A stretch of 64,000 nt of DNA from Desmodesmus armatus (GCA_007449985.2 VIIQ02000183.1:124001-188000), one strand, 5' to 3'; shown: positions 12,719-25,200, counted from the first letter of the stretch. Program-made: numbers and translations. Notes: generated from the letters alone by a model not told the origin.

Positions 12719-13259
12719 GCGAGCCAGCCTGCTCTGGACCTCCTGATCACCTCTGCATCACCTGCAGAAGAACCGCTCATCTCATCCAGCACAACGCAGT
12801 ACGTGCACGCTAGCTCAGCTGGCATGGCTCATGCTGCTGTGCCACAAAAGTAACCTGCTACTGTTGACTGTCCAAAGAGGAGCTGATGCTTGCTGCTGCT
12901 GCTGCTGCTGCTGTCCGTGTTGCTGCTGGTTGCTGATGTTTGCGACCTGTAATCACGCTAGACTGATTCGGGGTTTCGACGATTTACCGTATTTGGCTCC
13001 GTTGTCTTTTTCGGTAATATCCCCAGTTCAGCCTGAGGTACTAGTGCTTCCGTGAATTACTTGGTACCGACTGGTGATGATTATCTCTGATGTGGACACA
13101 AACACAGCGCGGCACACAGTCAGGAGGCAGATGCTTTCACACAGCCCCCATGACATGCCGTTCCACTTCTTCAACTTTTCTTCAACTTTTCAGCTGTGAA
13201 TCGTCACTGCACGTATAAGTCACACCCCAAAGAACCTGGGAGTGCGATTGCCTTCAATT
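12719..13259. other. Chimeric junction, probable consensus/assembly artefact
   Basis: This stretch alternates, base by base, between two other parts of the window. From 12735 to 12960 it blends about 10260-10500 with about 15230-15505. From 13080 to 13260 it blends about 10570-10790 with about 15640-15800. The middle (12960-13075) follows 15510-15635 with small indels. Recombination would make blocks, not such mixing. I treat its exon-like fragments as unreliable. Confidence 0.7.
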
Positions 13260-15300
13260 TCCCGTTGCCGGTCCCAGATGAACAACTTCATGTTGCCGTC
13301 CACGTGATAGGCACACTCGCCACCACTGCATGCAGGGCACGTCAGGTCATCAAGCTGCACGCCTGCCGCAGGTCCAGCTGGCAGTTGCTGTACTCATCAA
13401 CAGCTCGGCGGAAGGCGTTGGTGTGATAGCACGCAGCGGCTGCAACACCGAACAAGCACAGCACGGCAGAACTCCAGGCAAGATGACACAGTGTCACTTG
13501 TTGGAGGAACCCAATGCATCCTTGGCCTGCTGCAAACATGTTGTCATTTGTGGGAATGCTGCAGGCCAAAAGATGTACCAGCTGACCTGCAAAACTGCAC
13601 AGCTGCAGAATCAACAACTGTCAGGCCGCAGCTTGCCCGTGGTGAGCACCCAAGCCAATGGTATACACCCAAGCCCACATCCAACCTGCTGCATGCTGCC
13701 GCGCCATGCTGCCTCTGATACTGCCTTGCAGAATGCAGTCAAGGACAGCCCAGGGCTACACAGCTTCAAAGAGGTGTACAGTTCCATGACATCCTTTGCC
13801 ACGATGGTCCTGCGACACCACAATACAACGTTCAGCACAGTACAGCAGGTGCACCGCCGGCATGAACAGCACTGGACATGTAAGACATCTGCTGTTACCT
13901 GCAGTGGTCCTCGTCCAACGATGATGGCCAAGCCCCATGGCGATGAAGTCCTGAGGCCGCTGCCAGACATGTTTCCCACATGCTGGGTTGAGGCACTTGA
14001 ATGCTGCCCGCTTGGCCCGCACAACTCCATCTGCAGGCAGGAGGCAGGAGGCAGCCTGCCTGAGACGCGCCGATGCCTGGTGTGCGCTTTGGGCGGCCAG
14101 TCCAACACGCTTCAACTACTTGCAGCAGTCAGGCAGTCTAGCACGTCAAGCAGCTGTCAAGCAGGCGAAGCAGCCAAGCAAGCTTGTGTAAGTTGCGCAC
14201 CCCTGGTGATGTAGTCCATGGCCTGGGTCTTCACCACCGCGCCAATGTCCGTGCTGTGGCAGTCCTGACACTCCCGGGGCTTGACGGTGAAGTAGCCTGC
14301 AACATCAACAGTCAATGATTGACATAAAGTTGCAGGGCAGCAGTGTGTACGTCCAAAGAGGGTTGTCAACACCCACCGTCCTCAGGGTCGGCCCTTGGCA
14401 TCTCCTTCCAGCAGCTGCCCACGTACTGCTGCCGTTTGTGCTGGTGCAGGTGCTGATGCATCTGCTTGTCGCAGGCATCGCACAGCAGTGCACACCCAGA
14501 AGATGGTAAGCAAGACCAACACCTGCAGACACGCAAACCTGACATTGGTGAGGCTGCCTCAAGCGTACATGCCAGGCGATGTGAACACCCTGCACTGGAC
14601 AACACAGCTGGTTGCGCAAGGCTACTGACGTTGAAAGAAGCTATGCAAGCACTGATGGTGTACACATACCGCACTGTGCAGCCCTGCTCCTGGCAGCAGC
14701 TGCAGCGCTGCTGGAGGTCAGGCGCAGCTGCCGCCTGCAGCACTGCTGCACCCAGGAATGGTGCTTGCTGACGCCATGCTGCTTCAGCCCGCTCGCTGCG
14801 CTGGCTCCAAGCTGAAGGCTCTCTATCATCTGATTCTGAATCTGCATCGTTGTCTGCTGCTGCCTCTGCCTCTGCAGCTAGTCGTGCGAAGAATGCCTCA
14901 TACTCAGGATCAGATGCTGGCCCCTCATCTCCTACTGCAGCATCCTCATACCCATCATCAGCAGCAGCATCCTCATACCCATCATCAGCAGCTGCATCCT
15001 CCCAAAAGCTGTCAGTGCCTGCTGCACCTACTGGTTCATGGTACGCCGCCTGCGCTGCCTCCGCTGCCTGAATTGGGGCTGATCTGATGCACCAGCAGCA
15101 CGGCGCACACCTATGCCTGGGTCCCTGGCTGCTGCTGTAGCTGCAGAGCGCCTGGGCCTGGACACACGCCGCGTCTGGCGCTGCTGCTGCTGCTGCTCAC
15201 AGTCTGCTCTCATGCGTGCCAGCCTGCTCTGGACCTCCTGCGTCACCTCTGGATCATCCTCTATATCACCCCAGAACCGCTCATCATCATCTTCTTCCAT
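13260..15300 (-). pseudogene. Second copy of the KDZ 5' half, including the true first exon
   Basis: From about 13260 to 15230 the sequence repeats about 10770-12720 at an offset of roughly 2,490 bp. It carries exons 1-7 of the transposase only. Differences from the other copy are mostly single-base deletions, often in short homopolymers. Three fall in exons and break the frame: in the first exon near 15031, near 13932, and near 13423. The far right end (15300 downward) holds what looks like the genuine start: an ATG at 15300 opening MEEDDDERFWGDIEDDPEV, continuous with the MRADCEQQ segment seen in both copies. The likely real gene is this first exon joined to the 7198-12718 remainder, with the duplicated part an artefact; a genuine tandem duplication is the alternative. 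Confidence 0.65.
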
Positions 15301-15830
15301 GCCAGCAGTACGCTGCACGTCTAGCTCAGCTGCTTCCTGGCGCCAAACAGTGGCTGCTGTGGTGCTTAAGTATCCTTGACTACTGTTGACTGTCCTTAAA
15401 GAGGAGCTGTGGAGATGCCCTGCTGCTGCTGCTGCTGCTGCTGCTGTTGTTGTGGTTGATCTGGTTGCTGATGTTTGCTGATGACCTGTAATTTCGACTT
15501 GCACCCGATAGACTGATTCGGGGTTTCGACGATTTACCGTATTTGGCTCCGTTGTCTTTTTCGGTAATATCCCCAGTTCAGCCTCGAGGTACTAGTGCTT
15601 CCGTTGAATTACTTGAAACCGACTGGTGATGATTATCTTGCTGATGTGCCGAACAGTATCGCAAACACAGCGCTGGAAGTCAGAGAGACACGGCATACAG
15701 ACACACCCCCAATGGTGTGCCGTTCCACTTCTTCAACTTTTCTTCAACTTTTCAGTTGTGAAACGTCAGTGAAACTTATAAGAAAATGTCACGTCCCAAA
15801 CCTACCCTTGTCTGTGTGAGATGGCGACAA
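15301..15830 (-). promoter_or_regulatory. 5' flank of the KDZ gene (probable promoter/5' UTR)
   Basis: Upstream of the ATG at 15300 on the - strand the frame stays open to about 15504 without an ATG. Beyond it is an AT-richer, gene-free stretch with a TTCAACTTTTC direct repeat near 15735-15752. No clear TATA box or terminal inverted repeat could be fixed. Confidence 0.3.
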
Positions 15831-18318
15831 GGGTGGTCTGTCAGTGCTGGGGGCCCCAGCCTGGGGCACTCCTGAACCAGCTGTGCACCCCCTAGAAGGG
15901 CCTGGTGCTACTGTTGGGCACTGATTCAACACTATGAAGGGCATTTCTCAACAAGAAAGCCCACAATCAGCCTTGAATGCCTTGAAAGGGTCCCATGGGG
16001 TGGCCACCAGAGGTGATCTGCAGTCAGCATACCTCAACAAAAGCATTTCGTCGAAAGCAGATTCCGCAGTTGGTAGTGATCCCAGTCATAAAGTAATCAA
16101 TGATCATGCCGGGCTAATTTGGAGACCATTGTCATGTCTGACTTATTTAGCAGCGCCCGATCGCTGATGTTATTGATGCAGCAAGGAGTGATCTGAAGTG
16201 TCCGTGCATCCGCTCAGCAGCCTTCTGGCGGCTGTCAACGTCTCCCAATCTGCCTGTCAGCAGCAACTTTACCAAATCGACAGGGCAGCAGGACAGGTGT
16301 TCAAGAATCTGTTCAAGAGTCTGTAGCAAGCAGCTGTCGGCAAGGCGGCCTCGTGGCTTTCATGTGTTGCTGCCAAGGCAACACATTGCCGCTCTGTGTG
16401 GCACGACACGTACAGACAACTGCCAAGGCAACACATTGCAACGTTGCAATGCGTTTGCAAGGTTGCAATGAGTTAAGCCATCTGCTGTTCTGTAGGCAGG
16501 GGGCTTGCCGCCCCTCTTGCCCCCCGCTGTTTTCCTGTCTTGCTGCACTGCAATGACTGCGGCCAATTGCTGTTCTATAGGCAGGGGGGCTTTTAGCCTT
16601 ACAGATTGTGCCATCTGAAATGTGCAAGAGATATTGCTGACAGCACCGCAGTACCGGTGGCGGGGGTCCAGGGGGGCTGACTGCCCCCCTGCCTTGTGTG
16701 CAACAGATACAGCAACAGCAGCATCACAGCAGCAGTACTGGTGGCAGGGGCCCAGGGGGCAGTCAGCCACCCTGCCTTGCAGCCCCAGGTGTTGGTGCAA
16801 CCAAGGGCTTTAGTTGTGTCCAGGGGGGGGGTCAAGGGGGGCATTCAGCCCCCATGCCTTGTGTGCAACAGATTAAGGTGACACATATGTAATTATCAGG
16901 GGGTGCTACGGGCTCATCATAGGTGCCTACGCCCCCCCCCCCCCACACACACGTTTTGTAGACGATGTTGTGACTGGTCCTAATCGTTACATGCACAACC
17001 AGAAGAATGGAGGGTCGTTCGATATCGTAACAAACGTTACAGATGGGCTCAATTTGAGCCGCTCAGGTTGGGGTGTACATTTTCAGGTTGTTCGGGTCTT
17101 GGGCACCAACTTCATGACAAAATAAAATTTCCTGAAAGTTCAGGTGGAAAGTGAAATAGGGAACTACAGACGGAAAGCAGCAGCAGCAGCAGGTGCAGAT
17201 CCACATGGATGCACTAGTATGGCTATGGGACCCTCCACCAGAGGCAAAGTCCGTCTCAAGGAGCAGGTTGTTAACTTTCGCAGGGATGCGTATCCCACGA
17301 AAAAAACAACACAGCAGCAATCTACGTCTTAGCAGAAGCATTCTAGGGGGGCTGTGAGGGCCGCTGGAGGCTTTTGCGTAAACCTGGAGTTTGTGAGGCC
17401 CACAGGGCGATAAAGTCTGTGCTCGGCGTACTATGTCGTTTCTGTATGTGGTTTGTGATATCCTGAGTGATCCTGGGTTGACTGCACCCCCTTCTGGGGC
17501 ATGCCGGCTGCAGCTGTGTCCATGGCCTGCTCATGGGCACAACCAACCAGCTGGGCGTCTGCAGCAAGCTGCTGGGCCAGCTGAGCAGATAAACTGAGGG
17601 TGTGGTGGACGAAAAAAATCAGTTATAGAAGCTTTTTGGCTGAAAGGCCCTCAGGGAAAAACTAGAAATCTGCTCTGCCCAGCCACTGGCTCTCAGGCCG
17701 CGTTGAATCTCGAAAAGAATGCCCTGTTGATGGAGATAAAACTTCATGTGCTGCAGCAGTGCAGAGCTCTGTCAGAAGGCATTGTCAAAATTTTACCCTT
17801 TGTAAGGGGGGTGTTGGGGTGTGAATTCGGCGCTGATGCGGGGCCCCGTCGAAGCGATGCAACGGTCAAGCTCAGGGTCTGTGCAGTCCTTCAATCAGCA
17901 GTTGGTCGATGGCCCAGTCCAGCAGTGCTTGTCCTGTGTTGGGTCAGCACCACTGAACCTCGATGGCCTAGTGCAGCAGTGCTTTCAGCCTGCTCACCAG
18001 CATCGCAAAGTCACAAGGGGATGGGGCAGGGGGATCCCAGGAACCCCCCCTCCCCCTGCCATTGTGTGTTGCTTTCTTTTCAGGCAGATGAGGCTGTCTG
18101 ACACAGTCGACCAGGAGACTTCTGATTTGTTGTAGTAAGATCGCAGAGGCTGAAGCTGCCGTGTCTGTCAACGGAAACAAGTGGATGGTGATGCATATGC
18201 ATGTGCAGCTGAAGCTAGACGAGCTTCGGGGTCCCCCAACCCCTCTGGTTTGCGTTTGGCACATAAGATCCCCGTACTCCTCACTAAATATCTATATAAT
18301 GTATACATATAATTTATG
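15831..18318. other. No gene seen; short degenerate repeats
   Basis: No spliced coding signal. Around 16365-16440 an 18-bp segment (GCCAAGGCAACACATTGC) occurs twice. From about 16655 to 16880 a unit of roughly 100 bp containing CCTTGTGTGCAACAGAT is imperfectly repeated with G-rich spacers. Short AT-rich tracts lie at 18285-18318. Confidence 0.45.
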
Positions 18319-19253
18319 CTGACAGCAGGGGGGGGGGGCAGTTCAGTTAACTTTGGACACTATGCTGGACTTTGACTTGGTACTTTCACAAATAGTTATA
18401 TACATATTCAATAACATATATAAGAAATTTACGGCCATCTGAGCAGGTTGAAAAGGGGGGGGGTGGGTGGGTCAAGCTGGGTTTCAGTAACTTCCCGGCA
18501 TGCTGCAAACTTCTTATGGGAGCATCGGATGAAGCTGGGAGGTAGCGCATGCGAAAGCTATCGACAAACTAAGTTGATTCAAGCATGTTTTGAGCATTTC
18601 CAATTACAATATACCCCTGAGGCTGCCCATGCCAGTACTACAGCCGTGGCACGGTGCCCATGCCTGCACCCACACATGCGTTACAAGATTGCACAGACCA
18701 GCACCAAGTGAGCCCCCAGCACCAATATTCCCTATCAATGCCCCCTGTGTGACAGTGACCCACCAGCTGTGGTTTGGAAGTAGCACATGCTGTCTCACTG
18801 GCAGCAGATGCACCCAGACCACCAGCTTACAGCAGAGGAGCAGCAGGAGTGGTGTGTCAGTGCTACAGAATTGAAGCTTGTTTTGAGCCAGGCAGAGTAC
18901 AAGGATGTACCAACTGTGTTGTTTCATGTATGACATATTTCCAGGGCTGCACAGCAGTGCTTTGATCACATTGCTGACCATCCATGCCGTGCCCCACTGC
19001 GGCACTGGGACGCCTGGGGTGTCTTGACTGCTAGAGCACAGCAACACCCTTGTGGCCACCACAGTACCTCAGAAAACATGTTGCATAAATATGAAAACAC
19101 TTTAGACCTTGCTTAGGCCCGTTACAAGACGTTCAGAGGACATTTAGGGGGTGGGGTGGGGGGTGGGTGGGTGGGTGGGGGGTCCCACTTTCAACTTCTT
19201 AGCATAGTGTCCAAAAACAACCTTAGCGCCCCCCCCCCCCCCCCTGCTGACAG
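18319..19253. mobile_element. TIR element, 935 bp, non-autonomous
   Basis: The left end CTGACAGCAG followed by a G run and TTTGGACACTATGCT (18319-18366) is mirrored on the opposite strand at the right end (19201-19253: CTGTCAGCAG, G run, TTTTTGGACACTATGCT). The inverted repeats are about 48-53 bp and imperfect between the G run and the GGACACTATGCT core. No transposase frame lies inside and no clean target-site duplication was found. Confidence 0.6.
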
Positions 19254-20064
19254 ACTGAATAATTAGACAGTTTTTTTTGTTTAAACCGATGGCATTACGG
19301 TCGTCTAAATGTAACATCATTTATTATGCTTTGCTAGCCTATTGGCTACTTATGTGAGCATAATCACTCCCTCCCCCCCAACAACCAGACCTTGCCAGGC
19401 AGCCAGCCAGTGGTCGATGGCTGTGGGTGAGGCACCCACAGCTGCCGGGTTTGGACAGAATACTTGCTGCACAACCTCGACTGCCAGACCCCCCCCCCAA
19501 ATCAGAGCCGCGTCCACAACTGGAAGCCGATACTCACACCCTTGCAAAGGGTGTGATGCCCTCCCAACAATGACGCTGGAGACAGCAAATGCCAGAGGCC
19601 TGCAATCGCATGTGGTGGACGTGCAACCCATAACGAGCACAACACAGCCCTCAGACATCCTGATAAAAAAAACAGAGACCAAACTGAAAAGCCAACCCCA
19701 AGAACAATGGCTGCACCGCCTGTTCACAGGCCGCCCTAGCGGCTACACTGCAAACCCACAACACATCTCCACGCAAGCATGACAGGTGTCTTGCTGGCCA
19801 TATCAAAGACAGAGTCAGGGAGCTGGAGGTACTATCCTCCCCTGCCGACTTGAAAGGCTTTATCAGCAAGCCTGAGGCAATCCAACTCTACGCCCGGGCA
19901 CTACCGGTATGCCTCCAGCTGGAAGAGGTTGGCCGACAAACTACATCACCCAGCCAGTCATGCATTGACCAGCTCTAAATTGGAAACATACACACTCACA
20001 CTACTGCGAGAAAATCGCAACTTGACGCACCGTCATTGGAAGGCCTGTTCGGAAGACGTGCTTG
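19254..20064. other. No supported gene
   Basis: A 146-residue + strand frame (19342-19782) has no recognisable motif and is matched by an equally long antisense frame. A trailing stretch to about 20060 has further short open pieces. This may be a decayed element, but nothing identifies it. Confidence 0.3.
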
Positions 20065-21198
20065 TTGGCCTGCCATATATGGCAAGGCCGTTTCCCATGC
20101 TCCACTGTCATTCTCTCTGCGGTTCTCTCATTCTCGCTCTATCTTTTCGACCAGTCATCCCCCTCGCAAACAAGCCACATAATCATAAATTAAGAGTACG
20201 GGGCTATCGATTGGTAGTCGTTTGGCCCCGATCAGCTACAAAACAAGTCTCTCCGTCGGAGAGCAGGCCTGCCATACCCAAAAAACGCGATTGGTTAGGT
20301 TGGGTGAGTGTGTGTGGGCACATGCTGCTGATCACTCAAGTCCAGCCCTGCTTGGATTCGAACCAAGCTCTGATGTGCACTGCACAGCAGAGCCCCCTAA
20401 GGGGCAGGGTTATTTTTGTTTTTGTTGTTTTGATGTTGTTGCTACTGCCGTATATGTAACTCTTCAATCAGTTTGGCTGGTCCTGCTGCTGGGTTGTCAA
20501 GCAATGCCACAAGCAATGCCACATATGGCAGGCCAACACTCGTTACATTGCAGCGACTTCATAATGCATAGTTACAAACATTTGCAGCCTGTAGCATTCG
20601 GCAAGCAGGCGCAACTTGTCACACCATCACAGATGGTGTGCATGTTCTGTTGTTCATGGATCGATGAAGCTTCGTCCAATCATGCTGAAACAGCTATGAT
20701 GGCTGCAATTGTTGTAATGTACAAACTACATGTGCTGTACACCGTCGTGAAAAGTGACGTCCAAATAACGCCTCGTCGCGACGTCGGGTCTGGAACTGAT
20801 TTCATGGGGCTGTTGTTCATATGATAACCACAGTTATGAGCACGGCTGGGCGGAGGGGACCGTGGGGGATATAACAACAACGAACAACGTCCACTGACGT
20901 TACTGAACAGTCCAGTCATGTTTGAAGAATGTATTTCACGGTCTGGTGACTCCACAGGGCCTCGGGTGGACGCTGTCAGAAGCTCCGACGGGAGCAGCGC
21001 CATCGCACCTTACGGTTGTGTGGGGGATCCGGCGCAAACGGGCATCAATCGGTTCGTTTTGCTGTGCAGTTTTCATTGTTGCTGCCATTTGTGGGGAAGG
21101 TACCATGATGGAACGCTGATGGAACGGTGAAAAACGTTAAAGTGTGAGGACATGTGACCTGAGCATGGGAAAAGGCCTTGCCATAAATGGCAGGCCAA
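20065..21198. mobile_element. DNA transposon with 38-bp TIRs, full-length non-autonomous copy
   Basis: The left end (20065-20102, starting TTGGCCTGCCATATATGGC) and the right end (21161-21198, read on the - strand) match over 38 bp with two mismatches. Each TIR is itself nearly palindromic. CTTG flanks both sides (20061-20064 and 21199-21202), a candidate 4-bp target-site duplication. A 15-bp perfect-arm hairpin (CTCTCCGTCGGAGAG) lies at 20249-20263. A truncated inverted copy is at 42380-43366. The element encodes no transposase; the superfamily is not assigned. Confidence 0.8.
20343..20412 (-). other. tRNA-like module with pol III B-box, inside the transposon
   Basis: On the - strand a perfect B-box (GGTTCGAATCC, 20354-20364) sits in a 5-bp T-arm-like stem. 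It is flanked by a CCCTGC/GCAGGG pairing and preceded by a long hairpin in place of an anticodon arm. There is no normal D-arm or A-box, so this is not a functional tRNA gene. The same module is at 43197-43266. Confidence 0.45.
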
Positions 21199-22234
21199 CT
21201 TGCCATCTGCTCCGATGTACCCTCACGGTCCTTCCATGCGTTCCATCACTGCTTTATTGTTGTCGATCCAGTAATCTAGCCCCGCACAGAAGCGTTTTCG
21301 TTCGTATCTACAGTGCATCAGCCGCAGTTCGGTACTCGGTTGGCCCTTGAGAGCCACAGACCTGTCACTGGCGATCTACTGCAGTTGGTGTCTGCAGTCG
21401 GCACCGGGGATGTATAAGCAGTTTGCCAACAGGCAACTCCAATTGTTTATGCACGAATGCGCCATGCTGCAAGCGTAATGCATTATTGCTGCCATCACAG
21501 CCCAGATCACAGCCCAGATCACAGCCCAGCACTGACTCACTCAGCCCCTCACAGCCTTTCACAGCCGGCACCGATACCTTCGCAGATAAATTATCTACAG
21601 GTTCATTTGAACAGCATATCAGCTCAGCCCACTCAGCTTGCAGTGCACTCAGCAGCACCTGCCTGAACCACAGGGGGGCCCACTGCAGATGGCTGGTTCA
21701 TACCATGGTAGTCTTCATGGTGATTGTGTTGCACACATTGTTCGCTCGTCACAAGAATCCGATATGTCCCCAGATGCGGGATGTTAGGGCTGCAGGTATC
21801 AACTCATGCACTGTGCTTTTGTCGAGGTCCTCTTCACACTAGCCCCCCCCCCCCCCTTCCCCCTCCCCCCGCCACAGCATGAAGTCGGCTGACTGATGTG
21901 GTCCCCGCTGACCCAAACCCCAAACACTATCCTCACATGTCAACAAATGCCATTATGACATCGGATGAAACATTTCTGTCCAACACCACACTGTGCGGTG
22001 CAGTCTGCACCAAACTTGCTTTACCACGCCTCTACACAACCACGCGATAATACCACTTGTTCAGGTACTTGTGCGGAATCCAAATAGGCAGGCCTACTTG
22101 GCGATAGACGAGCTTGTTTGTCATCATTTGGCCTGTGGTTTGTGGTTTGCACCAACGGTCATCCCGGTGGTTCCGACAAAATGCCTGCAAGCAACAATCC
22201 ACCTTGCATCTTCGAGTCACCTTGATATGTGCAT
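21199..22234. other. Intergenic with short minisatellite; FucT upstream region
   Basis: A 12-bp unit ATCACAGCCCAG is repeated three times at about 21494-21530. A long pure C run lies at 21841-21857. Otherwise no gene is visible before the fucosyltransferase start. Confidence 0.5.
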
Positions 22235-25200
22235 ATGTCTGTCCATGTGACCGCTTCAGAGCAACACCGCTATGAGAGCAACAGCGTCCGTCGTTACGTT
22301 GTGTCCGTCATATGCTCACTAGGTATCCCTATTGTGCTGTATAATCAGTCCAAATTGAATGTATGGCACCATTCATGGGAGCCAACATACGTAGGGGTCC
22401 AACAGATGCCGGTGGATAGCCACCCAGCGGTCGTCATCTTCCACCCATCGTGGTGGGACGCAGAGTATGGCAAGCATTGGGCTGTTCCAGACTGCAGCAT
22501 GCACGGCCGTTCTGTGGGATGCTACTATCTTTCAGCTGCACACATATCTGGGAATGCCACAGCAGAGTCCCTTGCCCAGCATGCTGATGTGTACGTCGGA
22601 CATAAGTGCTGGAGCAAAGCAGACGTGCCAGAACGTTTTAGACAGCTACCACAGGTTCTCTTCAGCATGGAGAGTGAAGCAAATTACCCATGCATGAGCC
22701 AGCAGGCCGCGGACTTGGAGATGTCATACAAGACTTGTTCCCAGGTACAGTGATTATTTAGTGGAATTGAGGCGTTTTGGTAGCAACCCGGGGACACCTT
22801 GCCATGTCTGAAGTCTTACCAATTACCCATGCCTCCACCCACACGTTTTTTCATAAGCACCTGAAAGCCTCATAACCAGTGATGTCAACTTATGGTGACG
22901 ACGTTAGAACACCATAATCCCTGTCCACACTTTCACTACTATGACGAACGGATGACCTGCTGTCCCTTGCCTGTTCCTTCCTGGCTGGAGCCTGTGGCGG
23001 ACATCACATGGGGAAGTAATATTGGAGCACCAACCCGGAACTCACAGCCAGATGATGGGGATGACAAAAAGGCAGCAGGGGAAACAAACGGCATACACTG
23101 CACACGCTGAGAGTTAGCATTTGTTTATGTTTTTTTCTTCCAGCGTCCCCTTGACATGCGCTACTAACAGCACCAGTCCCCCCCCCCCCCGCCGGCATGA
23201 ACCAGTATCCCCTCTCCCCCACTGCCCCGCACTCTGCGTAAGCAGCGAACCCAAAATGACACACGTGTCACACCATGTCCATGCCAGGTGGTTAAGTCGA
23301 TCGAAACACCTCGCATTGATGCACGCAATCATGCATCACCAAGGCCTGGTGACAGCACCACATCACCATCGATGGGTGGCACTTGCGGTGACCCATGCTG
23401 GTGTGCTTCACAGCTTCAGCAGATGACACACTAGTCAAAACGCATAGCTACGTATACGTTATACTTGACAGTGCTGTCTCGCAGAGGACATGGCAGGACC
23501 TGTTATTCAAGATGGGCACTGAACTCCCCAGGCACATACGGCGTGCACTGATGCGTTGTTGAGGATGATGTTTGCTTGCGCTGCAGCGACCATTTCCTGT
23601 GCCTGGTCAACACCCCATCCAACAACTAGGCTGTGGCGTGTAGAGGCAACCACAAGCCTGCAGCAGCGTGCAAACGCGTGTCTTTCACTTTATTTAACCT
23701 TCTACCGAGGGGTCGTACAGTTGTACAAAAACTCAAAATTCTCGCAGAAGACGGGGCTGCAGAGGCACAGCAGCTGGCAACAAATGGCTTCTTGCATGGC
23801 AGCATGGCTCAGGTGCATCAGCTGCCCCGCCCACGCGCTTAGGCCTGCATCCGAGGCCCTGAAAGTTTGACTGCTAATCAAAATCTGAATGTTCTGTCAC
23901 AAGCGTGCACGTAGCTGCTTGCAAACACGTGATCAAACATGTTGTACAGTTTGAAAAGGCGGTACATGCTCAGCCAGCCCGCTCTGCTCCGGAGCGATGA
24001 ATACATTTACGTTTTGACCCCTGACTGAGCAGCATCAGGAATGTCGTTGGGGCGGGCTGCAGGACTTAAGCAAGGCAAGTAACTGTTGATCAGGACTTGT
24101 ACAACCACTGTAAGCTGTTGCGTAGGGCTGCTGCATGCTGTTGAGCTCTCGCTGGGGCTCTTTCTGAACAGCAGCAGCGACAGCACCTGCATGAAAGGCT
24201 GCTTAGAATGAAACCAAAGCTCCCCAGGCACATAAGGCGCACACCAACACGAAAGTGTGATGTCTCTCATGATGTTTGTGTGGCGCTCTAACAGCTACTT
24301 ACAGAGCCTGGTCAACAGTCCATCCATCAACCAGGCTGTCGCTTGAGGAGGCACCCACGGGCCCGTAGCAGCATGCAAACGCGTACTTTTGATGTATTTG
24401 AGCCTTCCTGAAGCGTTTTAGGCCTCAAATCTAGCGTATCTGGTAGAACAAAGCGATTTTCATCTGCCCCTTGGTAGAAGGTTGAGGGGAAGGATGGTAC
24501 TGATTGGGGTTTCCCAAGGCATGACTATGGGCTGTACATCCAACCCATCACAGATCGCATGATGCTTCCTGTCTAGGGCAGTGTCCCTGCACAGCCAGAC
24601 ACCAACGGTGCAGGGGTACACGCGCACCACCATCAGGGCCTGTGAAACCTGCTGTGCTCTGCTGCTGCTGCTGTCCGGGTTGGCTTTGTAAACAAGTTCC
24701 TCACGGCATGCTCAAGCTACAATATCCAAAAACCATCAAATGCCAGAGGCTCGTCCAATCCTCGATGTTGAATTTGTCTCAACAATTCAACTTGTAGGAT
24801 TGCAAGGAATGCTCTCGGCTTGTTTTTGCAGCAACAGGTATCAGACACCACAGTCATCAGGTCTAGCAAAATTGGCTTTTCAGGTGCCATGCGGGACTGA
24901 TGGGGACAGTAGCAGTGTTGACTTCCGTGCAGGACCAGTGCTGGCTATGAAACCCCTTTTTACGGCCCAAGGGAACCAACTCCTTTTAGCCATCAGTGTA
25001 TCTCGATTGACTCCTGGGGCCTCTGAGCCGTTGAAAGGCTGCTGCGCACCATCCGTCACTACAGCAGCAGCTGGTGCCACCCTAGAAAGGCCGACATCAC
25101 GGGTTGACGCAAGGTTGTGCAGGCAGCCTCAACAGCATCCCAAGTGTACAGAACCCGAGCAGCCACATCAGGCCCAAGGTGGCCGAGAAACTCAAACACC

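Noticed and set aside
12719..13259. A genuine recombination breakpoint
   Set aside because: The two parental sequences alternate every few bases, which a crossover or gene conversion would not produce.
19342..19782. 146-residue + strand frame
   Set aside because: No motif, an equally open antisense frame, and no flanking exons.
20343..20412. A true tRNA gene
   Set aside because: Lacks an A-box and D-arm, and the central hairpin is too long for an anticodon arm.
20918..21130. Open frame shared by both transposon copies
   Set aside because: Short, no transposase motifs, and both copies are simply similar DNA.
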